Assembly (NCBI GenBank): GCA_039619475.1
Contig: CM077116.1
Coordinates: forward strand, 19,279,443 to 19,343,442
Source of the DNA: Icerya purchasi
Taxonomy: Eukaryota > Arthropoda > Insecta > Hemiptera > Monophlebidae
DNA: 64,000 bases
Direction: 5' to 3'
Positions 10,897 through 23,002 of this stretch are shown here, one piece after another. The notes below the pieces were generated by a model, which made no database searches, had not been told where the DNA came from, and saw only the letters and a program-made list of their open reading frames with translations. Made by a program: the position numbers and the translations under genes. Each line of letters starts with the position of its first letter. Position 1 is the stretch's first letter.

Positions 10897-11242
10897 TGTT
10901 CGACGCTCGGTGCAAGAAAAAATGTTGCCCATATGTATTACTCCAACGGTAAAACATGGAGATGGTTCTGTTGTTGTTTAGGGATGTTCCTCATTTGCCG
11001 GATCAGGAGATTTGACAAAAATAGATGGAATAATGAGAAAGAAAAATTATAGGGAAATTTTAGAAAACAACGTTATACCGTCGGGATTACGATTAATTGG
11101 CAACAATTTTGAATTTATGCAAGACAATGACCTGAAACAATTACTTTGCAAAAACTACCTTGCAACCAAAGAGGATGATGGAACTTTAAAAGTAATGACT
11201 TGGCCGCCGCAGAGTGCAGACCTCTCAATAAGGCATTTTTGA
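10897..11242 (+). pseudogene. Tc1-like transposase fragment, broken
   Basis: Central part of a Tc1-type transposase, distinct from the intact copy at 3144-4211. Translation shows TPTVKHGDGSVVV, an in-frame TAG at 10979-10981 where Trp is expected, GCSSFAGSGDLTKIDGIM, then ENNVIPSGLRLIGNNFEFMQ, DND for the second catalytic Asp (11125-11133) and TWPPQSADL. The expected NP.E glutamate block is lost, as the frame ends in SIRHF and a stop. The N-terminal DNA-binding domain is absent. No inverted repeats were found. Confidence 0.8.
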
Positions 11243-11544
11243 AATGAAAACTTTTTTACAAACACAACTATGAAATCTAATAAAATATTGATACGAACAA
11301 AGGTATATTAAGGTCGACATGTTTGGAGAAGGGTACAGGTAAATTTCTGGCCCTAATCCCTTACTAACGACAGCCTATTTAAATAATCGCTTTACTACGA
11401 TTAAAAAGGCAATATCAGGTAATTATCTTTATTGTTAAGTAAAACTGCAAATTATCATAATAAATTATACGATTGTGTTATAAAATTTTATGGCCGTTTT
11501 ACAAAATTTAATGAAGTGTCCATACTTCTCTGAGCGGCAGTGTA
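11243..11544. other. AT-rich interval, nothing recognised
   Basis: Sequence between the broken Tc1 transposase and the MITE. The first bases may still be shifted transposase sequence (GIFEMK in another frame near 11229-11246). Confidence 0.3.
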
Positions 11545-11877
11545 CATGGGCGTCGCCAGCCGACGAGCCGGGGGGCGGGGTAAAATGAGTTGTCAGCCGC
11601 CAAGGGGAAAAAGATGATAGAAAGAGGATATGAGTTATAGGAAAAATAAAATTTATAATTTGTAAAGGCTTAATATTTTATTAAACAAGAATAAAATCTT
11701 AATTAAAGCATAATTTTCACGGGTTTCTGGCAAATTTTTATAATAAAATTATGAAAGTCTTCCAAATTGTCCATGATTACGCGCCTATGAATAATTATCA
11801 TGGCCAGTTGATTAAAAAGTTTCAAGGCTCCAGGGGAGGGCAGCTGCCCCCCTTGCTTTCCTCTAGCGCCGCCCATG
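11545..11877. mobile_element. hAT-like MITE, family 1, copy 2
   Basis: Second, better preserved copy of the 1144-1402 family, 333 bp. It starts CATGGGCGTCGCCAGC and ends with the imperfect complement CTAGCGCCGCCCATG. A perfect 8-bp duplication GCAGTGTA flanks it (11537-11544 and 11878-11885). About 35 bp near 11715-11750 are absent from copy 1. It has no coding capacity. Confidence 0.88.
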
Positions 11878-12449
11878 GCAGTGTATATCATTTAAAAATC
11901 TTGAATTTAGATATTGTTATATTTAATGGATTATTTTATCCAATAAGAATCAATTGTCTATAAATGTATTTGCGATTATCTGTTTATATAACTTACATAT
12001 TTTTAAACGTTAATTTGAGCTCCGAATGTATAACAAATGTAATTCAAATAAAAAAATATAACGAGACATTCTAAACCAAATATAAATTAAATGTAAATAA
12101 AATAATCAACTGGAACTCGAACGTTTATGTATTTAATCAACTAAAAATTGAATTATCTTTTGAAGCAACTTATTTTTCAATATTACTAAATATACTGCAT
12201 ATAGGATTACATAATTCTTCCTGTTGGAATGGTCAAATAAAAGATTTTTTAAATGTTTGCGACGAAATTGACAAACCATAAAAACAAAAGTACATATACA
12301 TTTATTTTAGAACTATACAAAAATAAATTATAACTAATATTCAATATTATATATATGTAACTCGCGTATTATTTATATGTTACCTGAAGTTATGATTTAA
12401 AAATGATATTTTCGACATTTTTATCTTTTAAATAAATATTATGCCGATT
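11878..12449. other. AT-rich interval, nothing recognised
   Basis: AT-rich spacer between two MITEs of different families. No coding or structural signal. Confidence 0.4.
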
Positions 12450-12765
12450 CAGGCCCGTGCCCAGAATTTTGGAGGGGAGGGGGGGGGGGTGAAAATTTTC
12501 TTCTCATATTTATTTTATAAATAACAATACATATTTCACTAATATCCCCATACTATTAATAATTCCCATCATTTTGATTTATATATTAATAATTTACATA
12601 AATGAATTACCCCGTATATGAACATTAATAAAAATTACATATGTTATTGATTATACTCGTAACAAAAAATTTTGCACAAAATAATAATGAAGTACCTAAG
12701 CAATTTCAGTTCTCATGGGGGGGGGGGGTTAACCTCCAAAACCCATCCTCGTGGACACGGCCTTG
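12450..12765. mobile_element. hAT-like MITE, family 2, copy 1
   Basis: 316-bp non-autonomous element with ends CAGGCCCGTGCCC and GGACACGGCCTTG (imperfect inverted repeats). G-runs near 12473-12490 and 12718-12728 lie just inside the ends. A perfect 8-bp duplication TGCCGATT flanks it (12442-12449, 12766-12773). The interior matches 16899-17306. Confidence 0.88.
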
Positions 12766-14617
12766 TGCCGATTACAAGTTCGCTAAACATTAAACAGCAC
12801 TTTAGTGATTCAAACGGTGATGTAAACTTTTTATAATTGTGGATTCCAATCCTCTGAACCCAAGTCAGATTTGAATTTAGCGCGAATTCGAATTTAGTTA
12901 TTCGTTCCTAGTCTCAACAACTAGTTTTGTAATTATACCCTCTATGTACATAATTAATAATAATTATCTTTTCCTCATCTTTACTTTGTAAGGATTATGT
13001 TTATTTTTATTTTCCACGTTAAAAATGTTGAAGGCTACTCTACTGATTAAGAATAACTGAAGTAGAAATCGACTAGGTTGATTTAATAATAATATTGAAA
13101 TTAAAATAACAGCGATGTTTAAAAGAATTTTATCAGCTTTGACTTATTTGAAAGCTTTTAGCTTTTCGCTTTCGATTTTTACATTTTTTAAAATAACGTT
13201 ATTTTAAAAGACAAATATTTTTTTTGTTCAATAAAGAATGAATTTGGAATAAAATAATAATTTTTCTTCGCTTTCTTTTATTTATCCAATAATTATACTG
13301 CTTCAGAAATTATTAAAATAAAATTATATTCGCTGAGTACGATTGCTGGTTTTCTTTCTTTTTTTCTGATTATACATCATGTTTTTAAAAAATAAATTTG
13401 TACAATGTATAACAACTGTTTTTTTCCTTTTTTCAAGTACCTACAATTTTTAGTTATGTAAAATAATAAAATCAGCAGTTATACATTTTGCATGTACGGT
13501 TACTAGATGAACTGTTGAAGAAATTTTAAGAAATATGTATTATGTGATGATTTACAAAGATATCCTGATTCAGTCAAATTTTTCGATCTTAAATTTTTAT
13601 CATCATTCTATATACATAAATTGTAAGTGTTTTTTTCGTTCTTTTTATTTAATATAAAATTTATGTCCGTACTTATAGTACTAGTTTAAAAAGTTTACCA
13701 TTCGAGTGTAGTAAATTTTTTTTCTCTTAAAATTTATGAAGAAAAAGAGTTTTTTATTTGAAACCTGTAGTAGAAGTAATGATTATGAATTATCAATGAA
13801 TTAATGTATTGTAATCAAGTATTTAAAACGACCATCTACAAGTATAAGTGAACATTAAATATTTGTGTTAAATTATAATAACGTATGTGTTTGCAAAAAT
13901 TTCCGTTTATATAGGAGCAACGACTTTATTTATAGTAGCACTGAATAATGATTGATGATAGTGTAACACTTTTATGCGGTATCAATTTTCAAAGTAAATA
14001 TTTGAGTAAATATCTTTGGATAATTTATTATTTTCTAATACAAAATTTCAATAAAATGCGCAATCCTTAAACTTACCAAATGGAGAGAGATAACGAATTG
14101 TTCTAAAAAGAAAGATGAAAAGGAAAAATAAGAAAAATGTAAAAATACTATCTGTAGGTAATAGTAAGCAATATGATATAAAGCACATTAAGTTTTTAGA
14201 ATTGCGGGGAATTTGAATGTACTACATATTAGTGTGTAATATTGAATATGGAAGTTTATTATATTAAAACAAGGGTATATGTAAATTTTAAAATGTAAAA
14301 ATGTAATCAGTTTTCAAAAAAATTGTTTAAAAGAACAAAAAAAATAAATTTTAGTCGTATTTTATCTCCTATGTCTTAACGAAAAAATATTCCGATATAT
14401 GCGTGAAGGGATTTACTGTATTGCTTTTGTTTATCGACAATTTTGAAAGTAATTTTTTTAAAAGAAAAATGTAACTCTTTAAAAGATATTTGTAAAAATT
14501 TGAATTTTTCTTTCCACAAAAACCATTGTACGAAACGCGTAAAACAGAAAAAAAGGAAAAGATTGGCAAAAGACTAAACAACACAATAAAATTATTTGAT
14601 GGCGTTTATATATATGT
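12766..14617. other. Long AT-rich stretch, nothing recognised
   Basis: Very AT-rich, no sustained coding frame, no transposon ends recognised. The small minus-strand frame at 14369-14584 is lysine/phenylalanine-rich by composition only. Confidence 0.4.
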
Positions 14618-15282
14618 CAGCGGCGGATCCAGGTGGTGGGATAGGGGACATCTCTCCCTAAAGAACCAAAAACCTTGATGAAAAAATTTGTTATAAGAGA
14701 GAAACTTAATTTATACTATAAAAGTTTTATATAAATGTTACCTATGGATTTAATTTCAACTAATATTTAATACTACTTTTTTTTGTAAAACTATTAATGT
14801 TACGTTTTTATTCTATTTGAAACGCAACCGTCATCGATCTTTGCCCCTTTTATTTATTTTTAATTTTTATTTTGTAATGTAAATGCAAATAGTTCAATGA
14901 GAAATATGTATATTTTTTCTACTTGCCCACGAATAGAGAATTCAGATCGGATTACTAACAAAAATAAAAAATAAATAAAATCTAATAAAAATACAGTATC
15001 GTTCTATTCTTTCTAGTAATTTACTATTCAAATTCTGAACTACCATATTTAAGGTATAATTTTATATTTTTTTTTTTATTTTTCACCTCCTAAAAAATAA
15101 AATAAAATTCAAATTAAATTGTAATAATTATGTATTTTTAAAGCATTTTTAAATTTCTAAAGAAGTCACCATTTGATTTTCTTTATGAAACAAGGTATTT
15201 CTCAAATTTATTGTCTACCATATAAGATATTACGTAATTATATAATTTCCCTCCCCTAAATGTCTCTCTGGATCCCTACCTG
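14618..15282. mobile_element. Candidate hAT-like non-autonomous element, family 4
   Basis: Left end CAGCGGCGGATCCAGG and right end CTGGATCCCTACCTG are imperfect inverted repeats 665 bp apart, with GGGATAGGGGACAT inside the left and CCCTCCCCTAAATGT inside the right end. The flanks are TA-rich, so a target duplication cannot be decided. No coding region. The solo end at 8053 may belong to the same family. Confidence 0.55.
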
Positions 15283-16187
15283 TATATATATATTGATATA
15301 AATATGTATACACACACACACACGATTTTAGTCGGTGGGAGGCTAATACTTAGCTTTTGCCAACTTATTCCAAAAAGAAATATAAAAATAAATAGTTGGT
15401 AAAACATGAAATGTATATGATCCATTTTTGGAATTACACAATCGCGAGAGGATGAATTTGTATTTTTTTACTTTAAAAAAAAACGGAGAGAATAACAAAA
15501 ATTTTACTTATTTTCTGCTAGCGCATTGCCACTTAGATCGCACTTGACGTTTTACAATTAAAATTCGGAGAAATAAATTTGATTTCAGGAAAAGGAATAG
15601 AGATTTAATTTTATTGGTAGTTGTCAGCACTGTATAGCAATGGGAACATAATATAACTTGAAGTTCGCGGATTTGATAGAGAAGAGGACCTAAAAAAAAT
15701 GATTCACTACGAGATGGGTATTACAAATTTGGTAAACGGGATGAGGGGTGGACGTTTCCTGTGATTACTGTCATTTCTTTTCTGTTGCTCAGTATCGAAG
15801 TGAATTAGAATTTCCGATCGACTGCAGTTTTTTTCTGTCTGTGGAGCCTAGATTCAAATTGAGATTGTCATAGATATCTAGGATTCTTTGTTGCGCACAG
15901 GTTTTATAATTGGAACTGTAATGTTGGGAGGTATGGATATAAAAGGTTGATCACACGATGTCTAAAGTAGTAATTTATGTGCGATGGAATGCAACAAACG
16001 CAAATATCTGATGAAAGAAATGTACGAATTTTTTTTTAAATCACCTGTTTGAATAATATCATTTAATTATATATCCGGTAATAGAACAAATAGTAATATT
16101 TCAAGACAGTAACGTGCCAAACGGGGTGGCAACAGGGGTAGTCGCCAAACTGAGGGGGCGTCGCTCTCTCAGAAAAATATATTTATA

Positions 16188-16259
<72 letters not shown>

Positions 16260-16898
16260 ACATTATTTAATAAAAATCCACGAAAATTAAACGAAAAGCT
16301 ATATAAATATGAAAAGAGATCGTTTGAATTAATAAAATTCGATTTTTTAATCATATTAAATATTATATCGCCGTCACAAAAATAAAACAAAGCGGCCACT
16401 AAACCGAGAAAATAAAAACCAGAAATTTCGGATACTTGGAAAAAATAAAAATTCGATAAGATAAAATAAAGCGTTTTTAGTATATTTCACTTCATAATTA
16501 AATACTCGTTTTATTTATATAAAACATTATCAGTAGTGACAAAAAAAATACATTCCTTTTTTTATTAATTTGCTTTTCATTTTTTTTTTTTTAAATTTTT
16601 ATATGCTTTTTCAATATACATTATTTCTTACAATATAAAATTTGTACGTATATAATATTTATTGTAACAAATATCGTTAATTATATAGATTATGATGAAG
16701 CGCTCCTAATAACTAATGCTTTTCAAACATATACTACATGTATGAATGTATATAGGTCTCTCTCTATGTATAGGGCTGATTTATGTTTTTGCCTTCCCTG
16801 GTTATGAAACATTGGTACACCACTGCTTGAAATTTGTTGTTTCCTATAGAAGACCATTTGATGATTTTGATCTCTTTTCACATAACCGTGATCCACTT
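15283..16898. other. AT-rich stretch with (CA)n and (TA)n
   Basis: Holds a short (CA)n near 15310-15323 and a (TA)n at about 16191-16258. The minus-strand frame 16169-16399 is produced by the (TA)n (Tyr-Ile repeats) and is not a gene. Nothing else recognised. Confidence 0.5.
16191..16258. repeat. (TA)n microsatellite
   Basis: About 68 bp of alternating TA with a GT interruption near the right end. Confidence 0.95.
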
Positions 16899-17306
16899 CA
16901 GGGCCGTGCCCAAAATTTTGAAAGAGGAGGGGAGGTTGAAAATTTTCTTTGCATATTTATTTTATAAACAACAGTATATTTTTCACTAATATTCATACTA
17001 TTAATAATTTCCATCATTTTGATTTATATATTAATAATTTACAAAAATGAATTACCGTACAAACACATTAATAAAAATTACATATGTTATTGATTATACC
17101 CGAAATAAACAATTTTGCACAAAATATTAATAAACTACGTAAAAATATGGAGCATATTTTTTCTTTTTTTTTCCTAATGTAAGAACACCCTAAAAAACTA
17201 TCCATATTTATTATAAATTTTTGATTTTTTTCAGGTTTTTGTGTATTTATAATAATTATTTTAGTTCTAATAGGGCAGTTACCCCCACCCCCCGAACACG
17301 GTCTTG
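16899..17306. mobile_element. hAT-like MITE, family 2, copy 2
   Basis: 408-bp relative of 12450-12765. It starts CAGGGCCGTGCCC and ends GAACACGGTCTTG. A perfect 8-bp duplication ATCCACTT flanks it (16891-16898, 17307-17314). It carries extra sequence (about 17140-17270) missing in copy 1, or copy 1 is deleted there. Confidence 0.88.
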
Positions 17307-17639
17307 ATCCACTTTTATATGGGAATTATCTCTTTTTTTTAAAAAGTTACTGTTTATGCCGCATCGTTTTAATTATTTTAATTATTTTAATTTTTCATTA
17401 AGATTCATCGAAAAAAAGGGGAAAAAACACGTTTATCTAATATATATTCAAATTTTTTGCTGCATAGGAGGATGGAATTGCGAAGGCAAAAACTCCTTTA
17501 ATTAAACATTTTTCTATCGCAATTATTACTGATGAAAAAAGTTGTATAAAACACATTACACCGGTTCGTCCAATAAATAACATAAGTCTATTGAAAGATT
17601 ATATATGTATATATATATATGTATATATAATCATGCCGA
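17307..17639. other. AT-rich interval, nothing recognised
   Basis: Includes a short TA/TG tract near 17598-17630. No other signal. Confidence 0.4.
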
Positions 17640-18150
17640 ATTTCTATTACAGGAAAAGAAGGTATTAATAATATCGGCTGTACATTCACTTTCAGTACCG
17701 ATTAAAGATAATGATACTCGTATAATAAATAATCAAATTAATAATATGCAATTTGAAAAACTGTTGAGAAACCATTACTTAAATTTTACGAATGGATATG
17801 TTGATGGGTCAGCAGCAGTGGATATAGAATACGAACTATATATATTTTGCGGTTTTTTTACTATAATAATAGTTAGGTTTCTAGGGACGTATCCATAGGC
17901 CAGCTCCTCGTTTACGACGCAGCTGAATGCGATTCTATTAACTCTAGCCTACTTAAAAAGTAGACGAAATAAAACGATTTTAATTGTTACGCCAGTTTAT
18001 TGAAACTGAAAAGTATAAATCTGGAAAAAGTCTACAATATTTAAAAGTTAGGAAATCAGTGTCTGTGTAAACATCATGACACACAGAGTGATATTTAAAT
18101 GGATTCCTGCATACGTAGGAATTCGGGGTAATGAATAACCTGTGCAGAAC
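17640..18150 (+). pseudogene. LINE RNase H domain relic
   Basis: Three blocks in RNase H order and spacing. NGYVDGSA (near 17797-17820) corresponds to the YTDGS start with the first catalytic Asp. SSSFTTQLNAILLTLAYLK (near 17905-17961) corresponds to the FTAEL.AI helix, with the catalytic Glu read as Gln. FKWIPAYVGIRGNE (near 18095-18136) corresponds to the W.P.H.GI.GNE block, with His replaced by Tyr. Frames shift between blocks. It is a truncated fragment of a Jockey/I-type element with no poly(A) found. Confidence 0.6.
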
Positions 18151-19203
18151 AGATAGATATAAAAATAGAGATCTTAAGGTAATGTTTAAAAAATATAAGA
18201 CAGTAGAGAGCTGACTTGTAGAGTGTTGTTCAGAACCAAGTAAAGACTTTACTAGTCGCAAAAAGAATCGGGGTCAGTATTTACTATAGCTAAAATGAAA
18301 CACGCGAGTGTTCGAACAATTGAATATAATTTTAGCACGAATCTAGGCTTTCCAATTTTTCAGAACTTATCATCGGCATAGTTTCAGTGTAGTGTGTAGT
18401 TTTTGTGTTTAAGCGTTGTGTTATTTTTCTTTCTATGCAATCCGGGTATAGAGTAGGTTGTTAAATCTAAAATAAAAAAATTCGAAATTTTACTTATGAG
18501 CCTCAAAATGAGTATCGAAAAGTGTTGGCGCGCGAATCAAAAAGTCTTTGTGCCTGTAAATTAGTTGATCTAAATTTCAGAGATTTTGCACGAGAAAGAT
18601 ATCAAAAAATTCCGTTGAAGGGCCAATATAGAACTAGGAAATCTGAACGGTTTCGTTTTGTTTGACTTTCGGCAAACAGAAAATGAACATTTTTTCCCGA
18701 GGGGAAGCCTTTAAGGGGGCCTATCTGTTTAGAATTGTTCACTTTTTTCGGCAATGATAATTAGCCGGGCAAAGAAAATTAAACGTTTGTTGAACCGAAC
18801 GAACTGAATCGGCTGCGTGCCGACGAAATCGCAGGTACATAGTAGACATGGCCTGATGATTGAGGCGCAGGTAGAAATTATTGCACAGCGTTTGGGAAGT
18901 GGTTGATGAACAGTCGAATCTGCCTGTAGATTTTCATCTGCGAACGACTGGTATCTGAGGTGGTTACCAAAATAAGGTGTTTCGCTCCGTTTCTGTCACG
19001 CTGGCTTTTTTTTTTTAAAACACGTTGCGCCAACACCGAGGCGGTCTATTAAATGGGCATGAGCGTACATTTTTCATCCGATCACGTGGTACAGTTGTTT
19101 TAGTGGTGTCGTTTGATGAAATGCGTTCGTGCATACTGGTAATTTAGTGAGATGCTTCATCGCTTACAAGCGCACATAAATACACTGATAACAAACGCCG
19201 GCG

Positions 19204-19232
<29 letters not shown>
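19204..19232. repeat. (GT)n microsatellite
   Basis: About 14 GT units followed by GTGCGTGCGTACGTG variants. Confidence 0.95.
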
Positions 19233-19236
<4 letters not shown>

Positions 19237-20458
19237 CGTACGTGTGTTGCGTGCGTTCGTGTGTGCCGAGTTATGTATGAATAATAAGGTTTGAATTCTC
19301 GAATGAGAGTTTGGTTGTTGTGCGTTAAACGAGTCGTTCGCTTGTCTAGCGTGTGCCGGGTTCGGTTTACCGAAGTCGCTTGAGGAAGTAAATTCTTCGG
19401 CTGTCAATGTGCATTCAGATCGTTTGTTGATCGTTCTTGGTATTTTTGAATGGGCTAATACGCACCACAAACTTTTCTCTTTTTTCGTTTTCCTTTCGAG
19501 AATCCGGTAAATTGTGTGTCATGTCTGACAATTGGTTGCGCAGTTCTTTGAATTTCGGTTGCCCATTACTAAATCGGAATAGGGTACATTTATTGTCTGC
19601 GACGGATTTCTAGTTAAAGTTTCGCCGGCAGTAGTTCGTGGCGCTTATGCTGCAGTAAGTATTTCCTTTCCTATTTATAAATCTGGTAATACCCGGCAGA
19701 AGAAATACAACCCCGATCTTAGAGCATGATTAATCGAAAATATTCTTTATAAAAATATCATTTAAAAAAACGAATAAACCATTCTTTCGTTTAATTTTCC
19801 GCATATACGAATTGCTTTTTATATCGCTCAAGTGCAATTCTTCAAAGTGTACTTTGAAAAGAGTACGTGCTGCGTGAGGATCATTTTTCTACCGGTTGAA
19901 ACTTGCTATGTTTTTTCGTACACAATTTATACGCGAGGAAAATGAAAAAAAAAAATAAGTGTAATAAATTAATAAATTAGAATAACTGAAAAGAAAGTTA
20001 ACAACTTTTTTTCGGTATAAGGCATTGCGTAACGAATCTTTTAAATTGCGCTTTTAGATTTTGCAATCTATATTAATTGTATAAAATTGTTTTTTGTATC
20101 AGTGGTATGGTCAAACCTTTTAAAATACTGATATATATATATATATACATATATGTATGTGTGTGTGTGCTCTGTTGCTCACTGTTTTGCCCCCGTGTGT
20201 TTAAATATTTACTTAGGAACTAATGTAGAAAAATATCCGATTTTTCATTCTAGTTTACCTAGTGCATTTTACTCCCCTTTCGACAAAAATCCTCATATAT
20301 CGGCTAAATTACATTAAAAATTTATAGATCACGCATTAAAACCTTCTTCTCAGAAATCAGTTTATCTTTCTGATGAAACCGGGGCAAAATCGGTGTCATC
20401 ATTCGTGACATTAGCGTACACAAATAGATGGACATAACGCAGACGTGAACAATGACTT

Positions 20459-20462
<4 letters not shown>

Positions 20463-20492
<30 letters not shown>
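20463..20492. repeat. (TA)n microsatellite
   Basis: About 15 TA units. Confidence 0.95.
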
Positions 20493-20494
<2 letters not shown>

Positions 20495-23002
20495 ACTGTG
20501 TCCTTTTTACGGCAGAAGTAACAGGAGAAATTATGTAAGTTGTTTTTCGATAAGATTTAACGTTTTCATGGGTAACGAAAGCGTTCTGTCAAATTTAATG
20601 AAATCCGTAAGCTTGAAGCACTGTATCTAGGCAGACGACAATTAGAAATATCAGTTGAAACCGATTCTTCTATAACTTCTATAAGAATTATAGCCCAACA
20701 TCTGGCTGTCCAGGAGGTGTCCCTACGGGGGGGAGGTCCGAAAGTTTATACATTTACGTACATGTCGGTGTGCATATAATATAATATATGAAATTTATTC
20801 GCGTGTCAAATTTACCTCGTATTATATTACGATCGCTCTTAAGTCATTAAGGAATTTTCAAGTAAATTTGTTACAACTGTCTATTTATATACTAAAAAAT
20901 ACTTTATATTTTTTCCCTTCGGAAAACGCTATCCCGGCTCTGTAACTGAAAGAATTAAACGATTAAATGAATGAGGGGCGATGGAACAAATGAGAAAAAC
21001 AAATGTCAGTTAGTATAATTCGTATATTAAAATCTACGAAAGTTTGTTTAGAAATTTCTGAATTTATTTTCAACAGTTTCTTGTTTTCGTGTTTCAGTGT
21101 TATAATCGTTGTTATTTGTTTCGAACTATAATAGCCGAGTGTGTCACATTATAAAAAAAACCAAAAAAAACCAAAACAAAAAAAACATGTTAAATTAAAA
21201 GAAGCAAAAATTCGAAAATTCAAAGTAGTAAAATATTGTACGTAGTCAATATGTCGATTAAGAGGAACTGAAGTATCAGGTTGAGTTGGTATGTGAATAA
21301 TGGCGAATGTCGGTGGTCGTTCATTTTTTATTCGCGTTGCTCTAAATGAACTGAAACGAAACTGTTAAAGTAAGCAAATGAACTGGTATTATTGGTTTCT
21401 CTATAGTTTGAACTCTTACTGAGTACTCGGTTTCTTTATTGTTTCGAGTGTTGTTAGCATTTGCTATTATTTCCTCTCTACAAAGGCCGGAGGGGCGTAT
21501 CTGTTCATTTTACGAACGTTCATCAAGCGTTGTATTATTCAATCGATTTCTGATTCCGGCTAGCAAAAAGTTCCAAATTGTATTTCGGAAAAGTGGAAAG
21601 CTGATTAACTTACATTTTTCGATACTTACATTCCCGTTAAAATACTCTAAAAGACTTTTCCGTCAGCCTAGAATTGCTGTTTACGTATTATTTTAAATTC
21701 TGAATTATGAACTGACGAAATAAACATCCTGGAAGGACTAATTGTGTGCGAAGAAATTCTGATTAACGAAATAAAACGATTTAGTAAATGTCGGAAATTT
21801 CTTTTTAAAATTAGCTTTATAATACGTGTACATGTTTAGCGAAAGTTTGCTTAGAATAGTGTATTCGTTAAAAAAGTTTTATTTTAATTTTTCTATTGAC
21901 AGTTCAATTAAATTATCTCTGGTTAAATTACATTTTCCGGAATTTTAGGGGAAGCATTTTTTTCGTTTTCTTTTCAGACAGTTAAGATTACTGAAATATT
22001 GCTGTCTGAAAAATACAACTGATCTTGTAAAGTTAATAATTGGCGACGCAGTATTTGTCTGCCTCGCGATCACGAACTATACTGGCAGATGTAAGAATCG
22101 GTTAAGTAGGTGCGGTGTGCTCATTTGCATTAGTATTTCTCGACGACGCTGGCTCGCTCTTTTTTCTGGTAGGGTAGATTTTGTGTGTCATTCATGTCGT
22201 GATAAATTAGTTTCCGTCACCTGTCGATAATAAATTCGTGCACGTTGAACACTGGTGTACGTTAATTTTCTTTTGCCGAATTGGTGAAAGTTTCTGAAGA
22301 AGTTTACAACTTTTAACGAAACAAGAAGCTGTTTATTAAATTACACGCCGGATACGTATATTTGCGTGTTTTAAAATTTTAATTTTAATGACTTTATATA
22401 GAAATCGAGAAATATCCCTTCCTTTTTTTTCTTCCGAATTTGCTTTATGAAAACGCGATAAAATTCATTTTTAATTTGTTTATTAATTTTTTTGCGGTTT
22501 TGCTCCAGTTTTTTTTTTTTAATTTGAATAAATATTAACAGTAATGGACTCGCCGTGTACATGAATTATTTCGATAACTTGAACATTAAAAAAGCGCGAA
22601 TATAAACGAATAGAATACATTTATGGAATTCGTTTTTCCTCTCGATAAATTTCCAGCAACGAATATAGTTTAGCTGCAGCGTGAAATTAGGAAAAATCTT
22701 AAAATTACAATATACGCGATATTTGCGGTATTTTTTTTTTTTTTCATCCACTCTTATTTATATTAAGACATGCAGAAGTATTTCAGCGTCTATTCATTGT
22801 AATGCGTACATTACATTAAGTAATCGTAAAAAAATAATAAAATAAAATTAAGCATAATTATCGAAAACGTGAGTGAAAATGTGCGTATGATTGAAATCCT
22901 GTTTGTCGGTCGGGGGTGAATGCATCGTCACGCGATCACTGAAGAAATGCCGCCGGTAAATAATGAACGGCGCTTAGTTGAAGCAAAAACAAAAAAAGAA
23001 AG

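Larger units (their letters stand above)
18151..23002. other. Low-repeat, CpG-retaining DNA; possible intron or regulatory DNA
   Basis: No protein-coding region is supported. The part at about 18780-19655 is visibly richer in CpG, ends in a GCA|GTAAGT donor-like site (GT at 19655) and contains a (GT)n at 19204-19232. An octamer ATTTGCAT lies at 22123-22130. A (TA)n lies at 20463-20492. Frames such as 19144-19470 (minus) and 21439-21696 (plus) match nothing I know. Confidence 0.4.

Noticed and set aside
19144..19470. Minus-strand frame of 108 codons with a His-Thr run
   Set aside because: The run is the (GT)n tract read in frame; the rest matches no family.
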